A stretch of 11,729 nucleotides of DNA from Actinomycetes bacterium (GTDB taxonomy: Bacteria > Actinomycetota > Acidimicrobiia > Acidimicrobiales > RAAP-2), in NCBI GenBank assembly GCA_021799915.1, contig JAJYZN010000079.1:1-11729 (forward strand), read 5' to 3'. Shown here piece by piece: positions 4,584-11,729 of this stretch; the stretch's first letter is position 1; every line of letters starts with the position of its first letter. The position numbers and the translations under genes were made by a program. Below the pieces are notes generated by a model that worked only from the letters and a program-made list of their open reading frames with translations, was not told where the DNA came from and did no database searches.

Positions 4584-6005
4584 ATGGCGCCGCCCCCGTC
4601 AAACCGTCCCAAGGTGGCGAGCCGGCTCGCGGCCCTGGCACTCGGAGTCTCGGGCCTGCTGCTCGCTGCGTGCGGGGGACCGGTCTCCCTGGCCGCACCG
4701 TCGGTGCCCCACCGCGGGGCACTCGCTCCCGGTCTCCTCGCCGACCCCGCCGGGACTACAGCCTCTGCGACCGCCGCCGACGGACTGCTGGCGGTCGCCT
4801 CCGCCCTCGCCCCGGTGGCGACCTCGGCGGCTGAACTCCCCGCTGCGGCTGTGTCCGGTACGCGGTCCTCCGGGTCCGGCGTCGATCCGGTGCCCGATCC
4901 GTTCTACCAGCCGCCCTCGCCGCTGCCACCGGCCCCGCCAGGCACCCTGATCCGGTCGGAGCCGATCCCGGTGGGCCCGGGACTCCCCGCCGGCACCACC
5001 GCCTACCGCGTCCTCTACCACTCGGAGTCCCTCGCCGGAACCGACGTGGCCGTGTCGGGGACCGTGGTGGTCCCCGGCGGCCCCGGCCCCGCCACTGGAC
5101 GGCCGATCGTGTCGTGGGCCCACGGCACCACCGGCATCGCCGGAAGCTGCGCCCCCTCCCTCCAAGGCATCGGATCGATCCCCTACCTGGCGCAGCTCCT
5201 CGCCATGGGGGCCATCGTGACCGCCACCGACTACGCCGGCCTCGGAGCACCGGGGCTCGATCCGTACCTGGTGGGGCTCAGCGAGGCCCGCACCGTCCTC
5301 GACGCCGCGCGTGCCGCCCGTGCCCTCGTCGGATCGGGTGCGTCGGACGCGGTAGTCGTCCTCGGCTACTCTCAGGGCGGCCAGGCCGCGCTCTTCGCCG
5401 GTCAGATCGCCCCGACCTACGCCCCCGATCTCTTCCTCACCGGCGAGGTATCGCTGGCGCCGGTGGCGAACGTCACCGAACTGTTCCCGCCCACGCTCGG
5501 CAACACGCCCGACCCGCTGGCCGTCTACGCCTTCATGACCGCCGTCAACTGGTCGACCGTCTACGGGACCTATCCGCTGAGCCAGGTCCTCACGCCCGAG
5601 GCGATCGCCCTGGCCCCCGCAGTCGACCAGGTCTGCGCCAGCACCCTCTCCACCGCGTTCGCCGGGCTTGCCGCCGACAAGGTCTTCCTCCCCACCTGGC
5701 GGCGCGACCGGCCGCTCCAGCGCCTGGCGGAGCTGAACGACGCCGGTGGGACGCCGACCCGGGCCCCCATCCTCGTCGCCCAGGGTTCCGCCGATCCTTT
5801 GGTCCCCGCTCCGTCCACCGCCGCCCTGGTCGACGGGCGGCTGTGCGGGACCGACCACGACACCGTCGACTACGTCGTCTTCCCGGGAGCGGACCACGGC
5901 ACCGTCGTCCAGCGGGCCCAGAGCACGGTGGTGAGGTGGATCTCGGCCAGGCTGGCCGGTGAGCCCGCCGGCAACTCGTGCACCACCAACGTCGCACCGT
6001 CCTGA
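4584..6005 (+). CDS. Secreted lipoprotein lipase/esterase, alpha/beta-hydrolase of the secretory-lipase (LIP) family
   Basis: A 473-residue predicted cell-surface ester hydrolase resembling the secretory lipase family (Pfam LIP). The N-terminus MAPPPSNRPKVASRLAALAL leads to a textbook lipobox, LAAC, with the lipidated cysteine at 30, so the enzyme should be anchored outside the membrane. An Ala/Pro-rich spacer follows, including DPFYQPPSPLPPAPPG (105-120), before the hydrolase fold. Fold motifs are the oxyanion-hole HGTTG (180-184), TDYAGLG (215-221), nucleophile elbow GYSQGG with Ser263, the acid in GSADPLVP (Asp404) and GADHG with His438. Spacing and order are those of a complete Ser-Asp-His triad. 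Cysteines at 189, 351, 421 and 466 may form disulfides. ATG 4584 is preferred because it places the signal peptide at the very N-terminus; GTG 4494 would put 30 unrelated residues before it. The substrate is not predictable. The gene converges on ftsX with 28 bp between stop codons and has no functional link to it. Confidence 0.87.
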   Translation: MAPPPSNRPKVASRLAALALGVSGLLLAACGGPVSLAAPSVPHRGALAPGLLADPAGTTASATAADGLLAVASALAPVATSAAELPAAAVSGTRSSGSGVDPVPDPFYQPPSPLPPAPPGTLIRSEPIPVGPGLPAGTTAYRVLYHSESLAGTDVAVSGTVVVPGGPGPATGRPIVSWAHGTTGIAGSCAPSLQGIGSIPYLAQLLAMGAIVTATDYAGLGAPGLDPYLVGLSEARTVLDAARAARALVGSGASDAVVVLGYSQGGQAALFAGQIAPTYAPDLFLTGEVSLAPVANVTELFPPTLGNTPDPLAVYAFMTAVNWSTVYGTYPLSQVLTPEAIALAPAVDQVCASTLSTAFAGLAADKVFLPTWRRDRPLQRLAELNDAGGTPTRAPILVAQGSADPLVPAPSTAALVDGRLCGTDHDTVDYVVFPGADHGTVVQRAQSTVVRWISARLAGEPAGNSCTTNVAPS

Positions 6006-6037
6006 CCCGACCGGCGGCCCCGGCCCCGGCGGGTCAG
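6002..6037. terminator. Bidirectional terminator spanning both convergent stop codons
   Basis: CTGACCCG (6002-6009) and CGGGTCAG (6030-6037) are exact reverse complements, and the 20-bp interior is almost wholly G/C with further CCGG self-pairing. The left arm contains the lipase TGA (6003-6005) and the right arm contains the ftsX TGA read on the minus strand (6034-6036). The structure is symmetric, so it can serve both transcripts. There is no T tract. Confidence 0.6.
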
Positions 6038-6924
6038 ACGTCGAGGAAACGACGCACGGCGAAGGCGGAGCCCACCACTCCCACGCCGATGCCGACCAGC
6101 GCGACCACGATGCAGGTGCCCGCCACCTCCCAGCCGCTCATCGACATCTGGGCGATCAGGCTGCCCTGGTTGGCCACCGTCTTGGCCGTGTTCAGCCCGA
6201 TCCCCCAGTAGAGCCCGAGGACCACCAGCACCGCGACCGCCGAGCCGACGATGCCCTGGATGAGACCCTCGGCCATGAAGGGAAGCCGGATGAACCAATT
6301 GGTGGCCCCCACCAGCTTCATCACCGAGACCTCCCGGCGCCGGGCGAAGATGGCGATCCGGATGGTGTTGAGGATGAGGACCGACGCCGAGAGCAGCAGC
6401 ACCACCGCCACCGAGAGGAACACCCACTGGAGGATGTGGATCACGTTCTGCATCGTGCGGATCTGGGCCGCCTGGAACTCGACCGAGTTCACGCCGGGCT
6501 TGCCGGTGAACTCCTGCTTCACCACCGTCGCCTCGGAGGGGTTGAAGAGGGCGCAGCGGAACGAGGACGGGTAGTCCGACAGCTGGGTGGCGGCGACCTC
6601 CTGGGCGGGCAGGAGGCGCTGCGCCTCCGCGTAGTCGTAGGCCTGGCTCCGGTAGGTGCACGTCTTGACCAGGGGATTGGACACCAGTTGCGAGTGGATG
6701 GCCTGGCTCTGCACGGTGCTGGCGCCGGGGTCGACCCAGACGATCACGTTGACACCCTGCTGCCACCGCACCGTCGCGGTGGTGGCCCCCTGCTTCAACA
6801 AGAGCGCGGACCCGACCAGCGCCAGGGACACCGCCACCGTCAAGATGGCGGCCATCGTCATCAGGCGGTTCCTCCACAAGTTGGAGGTCGCCTCACGCGC
6901 CACGTAGCCGGCGGAGACCGGCAT
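6034..6924 (-). CDS. ftsX: Cell-division ABC transporter-like permease FtsX
   Basis: The 296-residue membrane subunit of FtsEX, which couples ATP hydrolysis by FtsE to activation of septal peptidoglycan hydrolases outside the cell rather than transporting a solute. The short cytoplasmic N-terminus carries [20 protein letters not shown], a hallmark of the family. TM1 spans about 22-43. A large extracellular loop of about 44-163 contains two cysteines (89 and 124) that could form a disulfide. TM2 lies at about 164-188, followed by the cytoplasmic coupling segment [17 protein letters not shown] (192-208), then TM3 (about 222-244) and TM4 (about 266-289), ending RRFLDV. Length and topology are normal. 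Its ATG overlaps the ftsE stop by one base (TGATG on the coding strand), so translation is coupled. In several actinobacteria smpB follows ftsX; here a convergent lipase does, so smpB is not adjacent. Confidence 0.96.
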   Translation of the reverse strand: MPVSAGYVAREATSNLWRNRLMTMAAILTVAVSLALVGSALLLKQGATTATVRWQQGVNVIVWVDPGASTVQSQAIHSQLVSNPLVKTCTYRSQAYDYAEAQRLLPAQEVAATQLSDYPSSFRCALFNPSEATVVKQEFTGKPGVNSVEFQAAQIRTMQNVIHILQWVFLSVAVVLLLSASVLILNTIRIAIFARRREVSVMKLVGATNWFIRLPFMAEGLIQGIVGSAVAVLVVLGLYWGIGLNTAKTVANQGSLIAQMSMSGWEVAGTCIVVALVGIGVGVVGSAFAVRRFLDV

Positions 6925-7724
6925 CAGGCCCCCAGCCTATTGCGCACGGTCCCGTCGCCCTCGAGGTCGGTCGGCTCCGGCCCGGGGGCCTCCTCCACCA
7001 GCACCCCCGTCGGCGATCCGGCACCCGCGGCCGCCACCGCGCTGTCGATGCCGTAGACACCCCGGGCCTGGTCGCGCACCATGGTGCCCCGGTCGAGCTC
7101 GATCACCCTGCGGCGCATCTGGTCCACCATGCCGGCGTCGTGGGTGGCGACCACGACGGTCGTCCCGGTCCGGTTGATGCGGTCGAGCAAGCGCATGATC
7201 CCGAGGCTGGTCGTCGGATCGAGGTTACCGGTGGGCTCGTCGGCCAAGAGGATCAGCGGCCGGTTGACGAAGGCGCGGGCGACGGCGACCCGCTGCTGCT
7301 CGCCGCCCGAGAGCTCCCCGGGGAGGTTGTCGCTCTTCTTCGTCAGGCCGACCAGATCGAGGACCTGGGGGACCTGGGTGGCGATCACGTGCTTGGGGCG
7401 GCCGATCACCTCGAGGGCGAAGGCCACGTTCTCGAAGACGCTCTTGTTCGGCAGCAGCCGGAAGTCCTGGAAGACGCAGCCGATGTTGCGGCGGAGATAG
7501 GGGATGCGCCACTTCGAGAGCTGCCCGATCTCCCTCCCCGCCTCCCAGATGCGCCCGGAGTCCGGCACCTCCTCGCGCAGGAGGAGCCGGATGAAGGTGG
7601 TCTTCCCCGAACCGGAGGGGCCCACCAGGAAGACGAACTCGCCCTTGTCGATCTCGACGGTGCAGTCGCGCAGAGCGACCGTGGAACCCTTGTAGGTCTT
7701 CGTGACGTTCTGGAAGGTGATCAT
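6924..7724 (-). CDS. ftsE: Cell-division ATP-binding protein FtsE, with C-terminal extension
   Basis: The cytoplasmic ABC ATPase partner of FtsX. All nucleotide-binding elements are present in its 266 residues: Walker A GPSGSGKT (35-42), Q-loop Q86 in [11 protein letters not shown], signature LSGGEQQR (138-145), Walker B LILLADEP (157-164), D-loop NLD (167-169) and switch histidine H195 in VVATHDAGM. The start [13 protein letters not shown] is the usual FtsE beginning. The core ends near residue 220, the length of E. coli FtsE (222), and about 45 further residues form a tail rich in Ala, Gly, Pro and acidic residues. This tail is probably disordered and of unknown role. No strong Shine-Dalgarno precedes the ATG. 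A 239-bp gap separates it from prfB, so ftsEX may have a promoter of its own as well as read-through from secA-prfB. Confidence 0.96.
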   Translation of the reverse strand: MITFQNVTKTYKGSTVALRDCTVEIDKGEFVFLVGPSGSGKTTFIRLLLREEVPDSGRIWEAGREIGQLSKWRIPYLRRNIGCVFQDFRLLPNKSVFENVAFALEVIGRPKHVIATQVPQVLDLVGLTKKSDNLPGELSGGEQQRVAVARAFVNRPLILLADEPTGNLDPTTSLGIMRLLDRINRTGTTVVVATHDAGMVDQMRRRVIELDRGTMVRDQARGVYGIDSAVAAAGAGSPTGVLVEEAPGPEPTDLEGDGTVRNRLGA

Positions 7725-7841
7725 CGGTTGCGTGCCATACGGAGATCGGGGTCCGGGCGTCGGGAGCGGACGACACCGCCGGAGTCGCCGACGGATCGGG
7801 GCCGGGACGGCAGGAGACGAGCGAGCCGGTGCGGAGTGCCG

Positions 7842-7886
7842 ATCCGCCTATCCTACCGGCCCTCGAGCCCTCCGGGGTGCAACCCC
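7842..7886 (-). promoter_or_regulatory. Candidate promoter and hairpin in the prfB-ftsE gap
   Basis: On the minus strand TTGCAC (7882-7877) and TAGGAT (7855-7850) resemble -35 and -10 boxes, but the 21-bp spacer is longer than ideal. The -35 candidate overlaps a perfect hairpin, GGGGT-GCA-ACCCC (7874-7886 on the plus strand), so the region may instead hold a partial terminator between prfB and ftsE. The rest of the 239-bp gap shows no gene. Confidence 0.25.
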
Positions 7887-7963
7887 CGCTGACCTCGGAC
7901 GATCGCCGGACCACGTGCGTCCACGGCCGGGCCGGCCGTTCGCGTCGACGCCTGCCCCGACGC

Positions 7964-9124
7964 TCAGGTACGCGGCCGCCGCAGCTCGGCCTGGCGGCGC
8001 AGCTCCGCCTCGATGAACCGGTCGAGGTCCCCGTCCAGCACCGCGTCCACGTTGCCGGTCTCCTCGCCGCTGCGGAGATCCTTCACCAGCTGGTAGGGCG
8101 CGAGGACGTACGAGCGGATCTGGTTCCCCCAGGCGTTGTCGGTGCGGTCCCCCGACAGGGCGTCCAGAGTGGCCAGGTGCTCCGCCCGCTGGCGTTCCGC
8201 CAGCTTGGCCCCGAGCACCTGCATCGCCTTCGCCTTGTTCTGGTGCTGGCTGCGCTGGTTCTGGCACGAGACGACGATGCCGGTGGGCAGGTGGGTGAGG
8301 CGGACCGCGGAGTCCGTCTTGTTGACGTGCTGGCCCCCCGCCCCCGAGGACCGGTAGGTGTCGATGCGGAGGTCCTTCTCGTCGATCTCCACCTCGCCGG
8401 AGAGGTCCTCGATGAAAGGCACCACGTCGAGCGAGGCGAAGCTGGTCTGGCGACGGTGCTGCGCGTCGAACGGCGAGATCCGCACCAGCCGGTGGACCCC
8501 GCGCTCGGCGGCCAGCATCCCGAAGGCGTACCGCCCCTTCACGATGAAGGTGGCGGAGAGCAGGCCGGCCTCCTGGCCAGGCGTCGCCTCCTCCACCTCG
8601 ACGTCGAAGCCACGGCGCTCGGCCCACCGCGAGTACATCCGCAGGAGCATCTCCGCCCAGTCCTGGGCATCGGTGCCGCCCGCCCCGGCGTGGATCTCCG
8701 CCACCGCGTCGCTGTCGTCGTGGTCCCCGGCGAACAGGGCCCGAAGCTCCAACGAGCGGAGCCGGGCGTCGAGGTCGGCGAGCACCTCTTCGGTCTCCGC
8801 CCGGAGCGACGGGTCCCCCTCCTCCCGCTCCAGCTCGTAGAGGGTCTCCGCGTCGGACAGCCGCTCGGTCATGGCGTCGAGGAGCTCGAGGTCCTCGCTG
8901 ACCCGTCCGAGCTCGGTGGTGACGCGGCGGGCGTGGTCGGCGTCGTCCCAGAGGCCGGGGGCCGACGCCTCCGCCTCGAGCTCGGTCCGCCGTCCTACCA
9001 GAGACTCCCGGCCGAGGAACCGCGCCGCCTCCGCGAGGCGCTCGGTGGCCGCGGCGATGGCGCCGGGAACGTCCACCCGGTCGGATACCGAGCCTCCCCG
9101 GGAGGGGGGTTCACCACCGGGCAT
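7964..9124 (-). CDS. prfB: Peptide chain release factor 2 (RF2)
   Basis: Class I release factor that recognises UGA and UAA and triggers peptide hydrolysis in the ribosome. RF2 rather than RF1 is shown by the SPF tripeptide anticodon at 217-219 in LVRISPFDAQHRRQTSF. The catalytic GGQ is at 263-265 in SSGAGGQHVNKTDSAV, followed by SCQNQRSQHQNK (286-297). The N-terminal coiled region contains the typical APGLWDD (55-61). The length of 386 is slightly above the usual 365-370 because of about 16 extra residues at the start. The ATG at 9124 lies one base beyond the secA TGA, so reinitiation is likely. The frame is open from this ATG with no in-frame UGA, so the programmed +1 frameshift that autoregulates E. 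coli prfB is absent. Every gene in this window with a visible 3' end, including prfB itself, stops at UGA, so this factor terminates all of them. Confidence 0.97.
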   Translation of the reverse strand: MPGGEPPSRGGSVSDRVDVPGAIAAATERLAEAARFLGRESLVGRRTELEAEASAPGLWDDADHARRVTTELGRVSEDLELLDAMTERLSDAETLYELEREEGDPSLRAETEEVLADLDARLRSLELRALFAGDHDDSDAVAEIHAGAGGTDAQDWAEMLLRMYSRWAERRGFDVEVEEATPGQEAGLLSATFIVKGRYAFGMLAAERGVHRLVRISPFDAQHRRQTSFASLDVVPFIEDLSGEVEIDEKDLRIDTYRSSGAGGQHVNKTDSAVRLTHLPTGIVVSCQNQRSQHQNKAKAMQVLGAKLAERQRAEHLATLDALSGDRTDNAWGNQIRSYVLAPYQLVKDLRSGEETGNVDAVLDGDLDRFIEAELRRQAELRRPRT

Positions 9125-9125
9125 C

Positions 9126-11729
9126 TCAGTTGGCGCCGTGGCAGAACTTGAACTTCTTCCCGCTGCCGCACCAGCAGGGGTCGTTCCGTCCCACCTTCTC
9201 CCGCTCCGACTTCACGATCGGCACCTGGGTCTCGCCGTCGTCGGAGAACCGGGCCTGCGCCCCCCCGGCCGGAGCGCCGCCCGCACCGGCAGCCAGCCCG
9301 GAGGTCCCGCCGGACGGGGACGCCACCCCGGCCAGCTCGTCGGCCGGCAGGGCCTCGGCCACCGAGGCGGCGAGCGAGGCGAACGAGGCGGTGTCCTGCA
9401 CCGGGTCGTCGGCCGCCACGTACCGGGCCTGGTCGAGGTCCGGCTCGGCGGCCGGTTCGGACAGCACCTGCACGTGGAACACGTAGCGGAGGTAGTCGTC
9501 CTGGATACCCTCCATCAACTTGGCGAACAGGGCGAACCCTTCCCGCTGCCAGGCCACCAGAGGATCCTGGTTGCCCATGGCCCGGAGGTTGATCCCCTCA
9601 CGCAGGTAGTCCATGTCGGCCAGATGGTCCCGCCAGCGCTGGTCGATGATCTGGAGCATGATGTCCCGCTCGAGCTGGCGCGCCGTCTCCGCGCCGCCCG
9701 GGATCGACTCGTCACGTGCGGCATAGAGGTCGAGCGCCTCGGTGAGGATGCTCTCGGTGAGCTGACCGACCGTGGTCGCCTCGGCCAGCTCGTCGGCCGT
9801 GAACCGGGTCGGGTAGTACTGGGTGATCTCCACGACGAGCCTGGCCAGGTCCCACTCCTCGGGGAATTCGCTCGGACAGGCGGAGGTGACCACGGCGGTG
9901 ATGGTCTCCTCGAGGAGCTCGACCGTCTCCTCACGGAGGTCCTCCCCCTCGATGATCTGGAGCCGGCGGCGGTAGATCACCTTGCGCTGCTCGTTCATCA
10001 CGTCGTCGTACTTGAGGACGTCCTTGCGCGACTCGGCGTTGCGTCCCTCCACCGTGTTCTGCGCCCGCTCGATCGCCTTGGTCACCATCTTCGCCTCGAT
10101 GGGCATGTCGTCGGGGAGGGCCCTCCCCATCACCCAGTTCATGGCGCCGGTGGCGAACAGCCGCATCAGGTCGTCCTCGAGCGACAGAAAGAACCGGCTC
10201 TCCCCCGGGTCCCCCTGGCGGCCGGACCGGCCGCGCAGCTGGTTGTCGATGCGACGGCTCTCGTGGCGCTCGCTCCCGAGCACGTAGAGGCCCCCGAGCT
10301 CGCGCACCCGTTCACCTTCGGAGGTGCACACCGACTCGAGCTCGGCCTGCAGGGCCACCAGGGCCGCCTGGCCCTCGTCGGTGGACCCATCGATCCCCCG
10401 CGCCGCCGCCTCCCGGTGGGCCAGCCCCTCGGGGTTGCCGCCGAGGATGATGTCTACGCCCCGGCCCGCCATGTTGGTGGCGACCGTCACACCGCCGACC
10501 CGACCGGCCTGGGCGACGATCTCCGCCTCGCGGAAGTGCTGCTTGGCGTTCAGGACCTCGTGAGGGATGCCCCGCTTGTCGAGGAGGCGGGACAGCTGCT
10601 CCGACTTCGAAACCGACGCCGTGCCCACGAGCACGGGCTGGCCCGCCGCGTGCCGCTCGACGATGTCCTCCACCACCGCGTTGAACTTGCCCTCCTCCGT
10701 CTTGTAGATCAGGTCGGGCTGGTCGATGCGGATCAGCGGCTTGTTGGGCGGGATCGGCACCACCGGGAGGTCGTAGGTGTTGGCGAACTCGGACGCCTCG
10801 GTCTCGGCGGTGCCGGTCATCCCCGCCAGCTTGTCGTAGAGACGGAAGTAGTTCTGGAGGGTGACGGTGGCCCAGGTGTGGTTCTCCTCGTTGATGCGGA
10901 CCCGTTCCTTGGCCTCGACCGCCTGGTGGAGCCCGTCCGACCAGCGGCGGCCGTCGAGGGTGCGACCGGTGAACTCGTCCACGATCTTCACCTCGCCCCC
11001 GGCGACCAGGTAGTCCTTGTCCCGCCGGTAGAGCTCCTTGGCGTAGAGGGCCTGGGTCAGGTGATGGACGTAGTTCACCGCCACCGCGTCGTAGAGGTTG
11101 CCCACCCCGAGCTGACGCTCGACCTTCTCGATGCCCGCCTCCGTGGGCACCACGATCCGCTTCTCCTCGTCGACCTCGTAGTCCTCGTCGACCCGCAGGG
11201 TCCGGACGATGCCGGCGAACTGGTAGTAGAGCTTCGCCGACTCGTTGGACGGTCCGGAGATGATCAACGGGGTGCGGGCCTCGTCGATGAGGATGGAGTC
11301 CACCTCGTCCACGATGGCGAAGTGGTGGCCGCGCTGGACCATCGCCTCGCGGTTGCGAGCCATGTTGTCGCGGAGGTAGTCGAAGCCCAGCTCGGTGTTG
11401 GTCCCGTAAGTCACGTCGGCCGCGTAGGCGGCGCGCTTGGCCACCGGGTCGTCAATGTCCGGCCCGACCCTGCCGACGGTGAGGCCGAGGAAGGTGTGGA
11501 GCTGTCCCATCCACTCCGAGTCCCTGGTGGCGAGGTAGTCGTTGACCGTGACGACGTGGACCCCCTGGCCGGCCAGGGCGTTGAGGTACACGGGAAGGGT
11601 GGAGACCAGGGTCTTCCCCTCCCCGGTCTTCATCTCCGCGATCCAGCCGAAATGCAGCGCCATGCCGCCCATCAGCTGGGCGTCGAAGTGGCGCTGCCCG
11701 AGCACGCGCCAGGCAGCCTCACGGACGAC
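9126..11729 (-). CDS. secA: Preprotein translocase ATPase SecA, N-terminus beyond the window
   Basis: Motor ATPase that drives unfolded preproteins through SecYEG. 867 residues are visible; the frame stays open through the right edge (VVREAAWRVLGQRHFDAQL), and comparison with E. coli SecA suggests about 70 N-terminal residues are missing. In visible numbering: Walker A TGEGKT at 35-40, VNDYLA near 62-67, TNTELGFDYLRDN near 110-122, the DEVD helicase motif at 141-144 followed by SILIDEARTPLIISG, then the second RecA-like domain with VATNMAGRGVDIILGG and GRSGRQGDPGESRFFLSLED. The helical scaffold and wing regions follow. A Gly/Ala-rich linker leads to the C-terminal zinc-binding tail VGRNDPCWCGSGKKFKFCHG, with the Cys-X-Cys-X8-Cys-His ligands that bind SecB or ribosomes in other bacteria. 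A full-length housekeeping SecA is expected. It ends one base before prfB, with TGA as stop. Confidence 0.97.
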   Translation of the reverse strand, partial: VVREAAWRVLGQRHFDAQLMGGMALHFGWIAEMKTGEGKTLVSTLPVYLNALAGQGVHVVTVNDYLATRDSEWMGQLHTFLGLTVGRVGPDIDDPVAKRAAYAADVTYGTNTELGFDYLRDNMARNREAMVQRGHHFAIVDEVDSILIDEARTPLIISGPSNESAKLYYQFAGIVRTLRVDEDYEVDEEKRIVVPTEAGIEKVERQLGVGNLYDAVAVNYVHHLTQALYAKELYRRDKDYLVAGGEVKIVDEFTGRTLDGRRWSDGLHQAVEAKERVRINEENHTWATVTLQNYFRLYDKLAGMTGTAETEASEFANTYDLPVVPIPPNKPLIRIDQPDLIYKTEEGKFNAVVEDIVERHAAGQPVLVGTASVSKSEQLSRLLDKRGIPHEVLNAKQHFREAEIVAQAGRVGGVTVATNMAGRGVDIILGGNPEGLAHREAAARGIDGSTDEGQAALVALQAELESVCTSEGERVRELGGLYVLGSERHESRRIDNQLRGRSGRQGDPGESRFFLSLEDDLMRLFATGAMNWVMGRALPDDMPIEAKMVTKAIERAQNTVEGRNAESRKDVLKYDDVMNEQRKVIYRRRLQIIEGEDLREETVELLEETITAVVTSACPSEFPEEWDLARLVVEITQYYPTRFTADELAEATTVGQLTESILTEALDLYAARDESIPGGAETARQLERDIMLQIIDQRWRDHLADMDYLREGINLRAMGNQDPLVAWQREGFALFAKLMEGIQDDYLRYVFHVQVLSEPAAEPDLDQARYVAADDPVQDTASFASLAASVAEALPADELAGVASPSGGTSGLAAGAGGAPAGGAQARFSDDGETQVPIVKSEREKVGRNDPCWCGSGKKFKFCHGAN

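Noticed and set aside
4599..5897. Minus-strand open frame of 432 codons opposite the lipase.
   Set aside because: Gly/Arg/Asp-rich antisense artefact of high-GC coding DNA; the plus strand carries a complete catalytic triad and signal peptide.
7829..9151. Plus-strand open frame of 440 codons opposite prfB.
   Set aside because: Shadow of prfB, which has SPF and GGQ motifs on the other strand; no independent domain is visible.

Overview
The window is very G+C-rich, densely coded DNA. Gene content and order (secA-prfB-ftsE-ftsX), two proteins with lipobox signal peptides and TGA as the stop codon of all ten genes whose 3' end is visible fit a high-GC actinobacterium, perhaps Acidimicrobiia. The class-level placement is an inference, because no rRNA or other taxonomic marker is present.

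Left block (1-2288). A frame open at the left edge begins with what looks like a piece of a DegT/DnrJ-type sugar aminotransferase. It runs in frame into an otherwise intact ABC1/AarF/UbiB-type kinase. A four-copy 14-bp tandem repeat overlaps the kinase stop codon. Convergent to it is a short RmlA-like sugar-1-phosphate nucleotidyltransferase.

Middle block (2289-4583). This accessory stretch has long non-coding gaps and looks less G+C-rich than its flanks in places. It contains a 6-copy 7-bp tandem repeat, an orphan lipoprotein of unknown function, a hairpin-rich non-coding stretch, and a BrnT-like toxin with a ribbon-helix-helix antitoxin, preceded by a perfect inverted repeat that is a likely operator. 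It closes with a cluster of five TGTCACG/CGTGACA-type motifs, two of which form the arms of a 32-bp near-palindrome.

Right block (4584-11729). A predicted lipoprotein of the secretory-lipase alpha/beta-hydrolase family is convergent with a minus-strand run transcribed secA -> prfB -> ftsE -> ftsX. The two stop codons at the lipase/ftsX junction lie inside the arms of one inverted repeat that probably terminates both transcripts. SecA (preprotein translocase ATPase) is 5'-truncated by the window edge. It is followed after one base by prfB (release factor 2), then a 239-bp gap, then ftsE and ftsX, which overlap by one base and encode the ABC-type regulator of septal peptidoglycan hydrolysis.

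The housekeeping genes are conventional. The points that deserve a second look are the aminotransferase-kinase junction, the toxin-antitoxin module with its operator, the palindrome/motif cluster at 4325-4449, the hairpin-rich stretch at 3364-3667, and the tandem repeats. I do not see convincing evidence for a wholly new multi-gene system.
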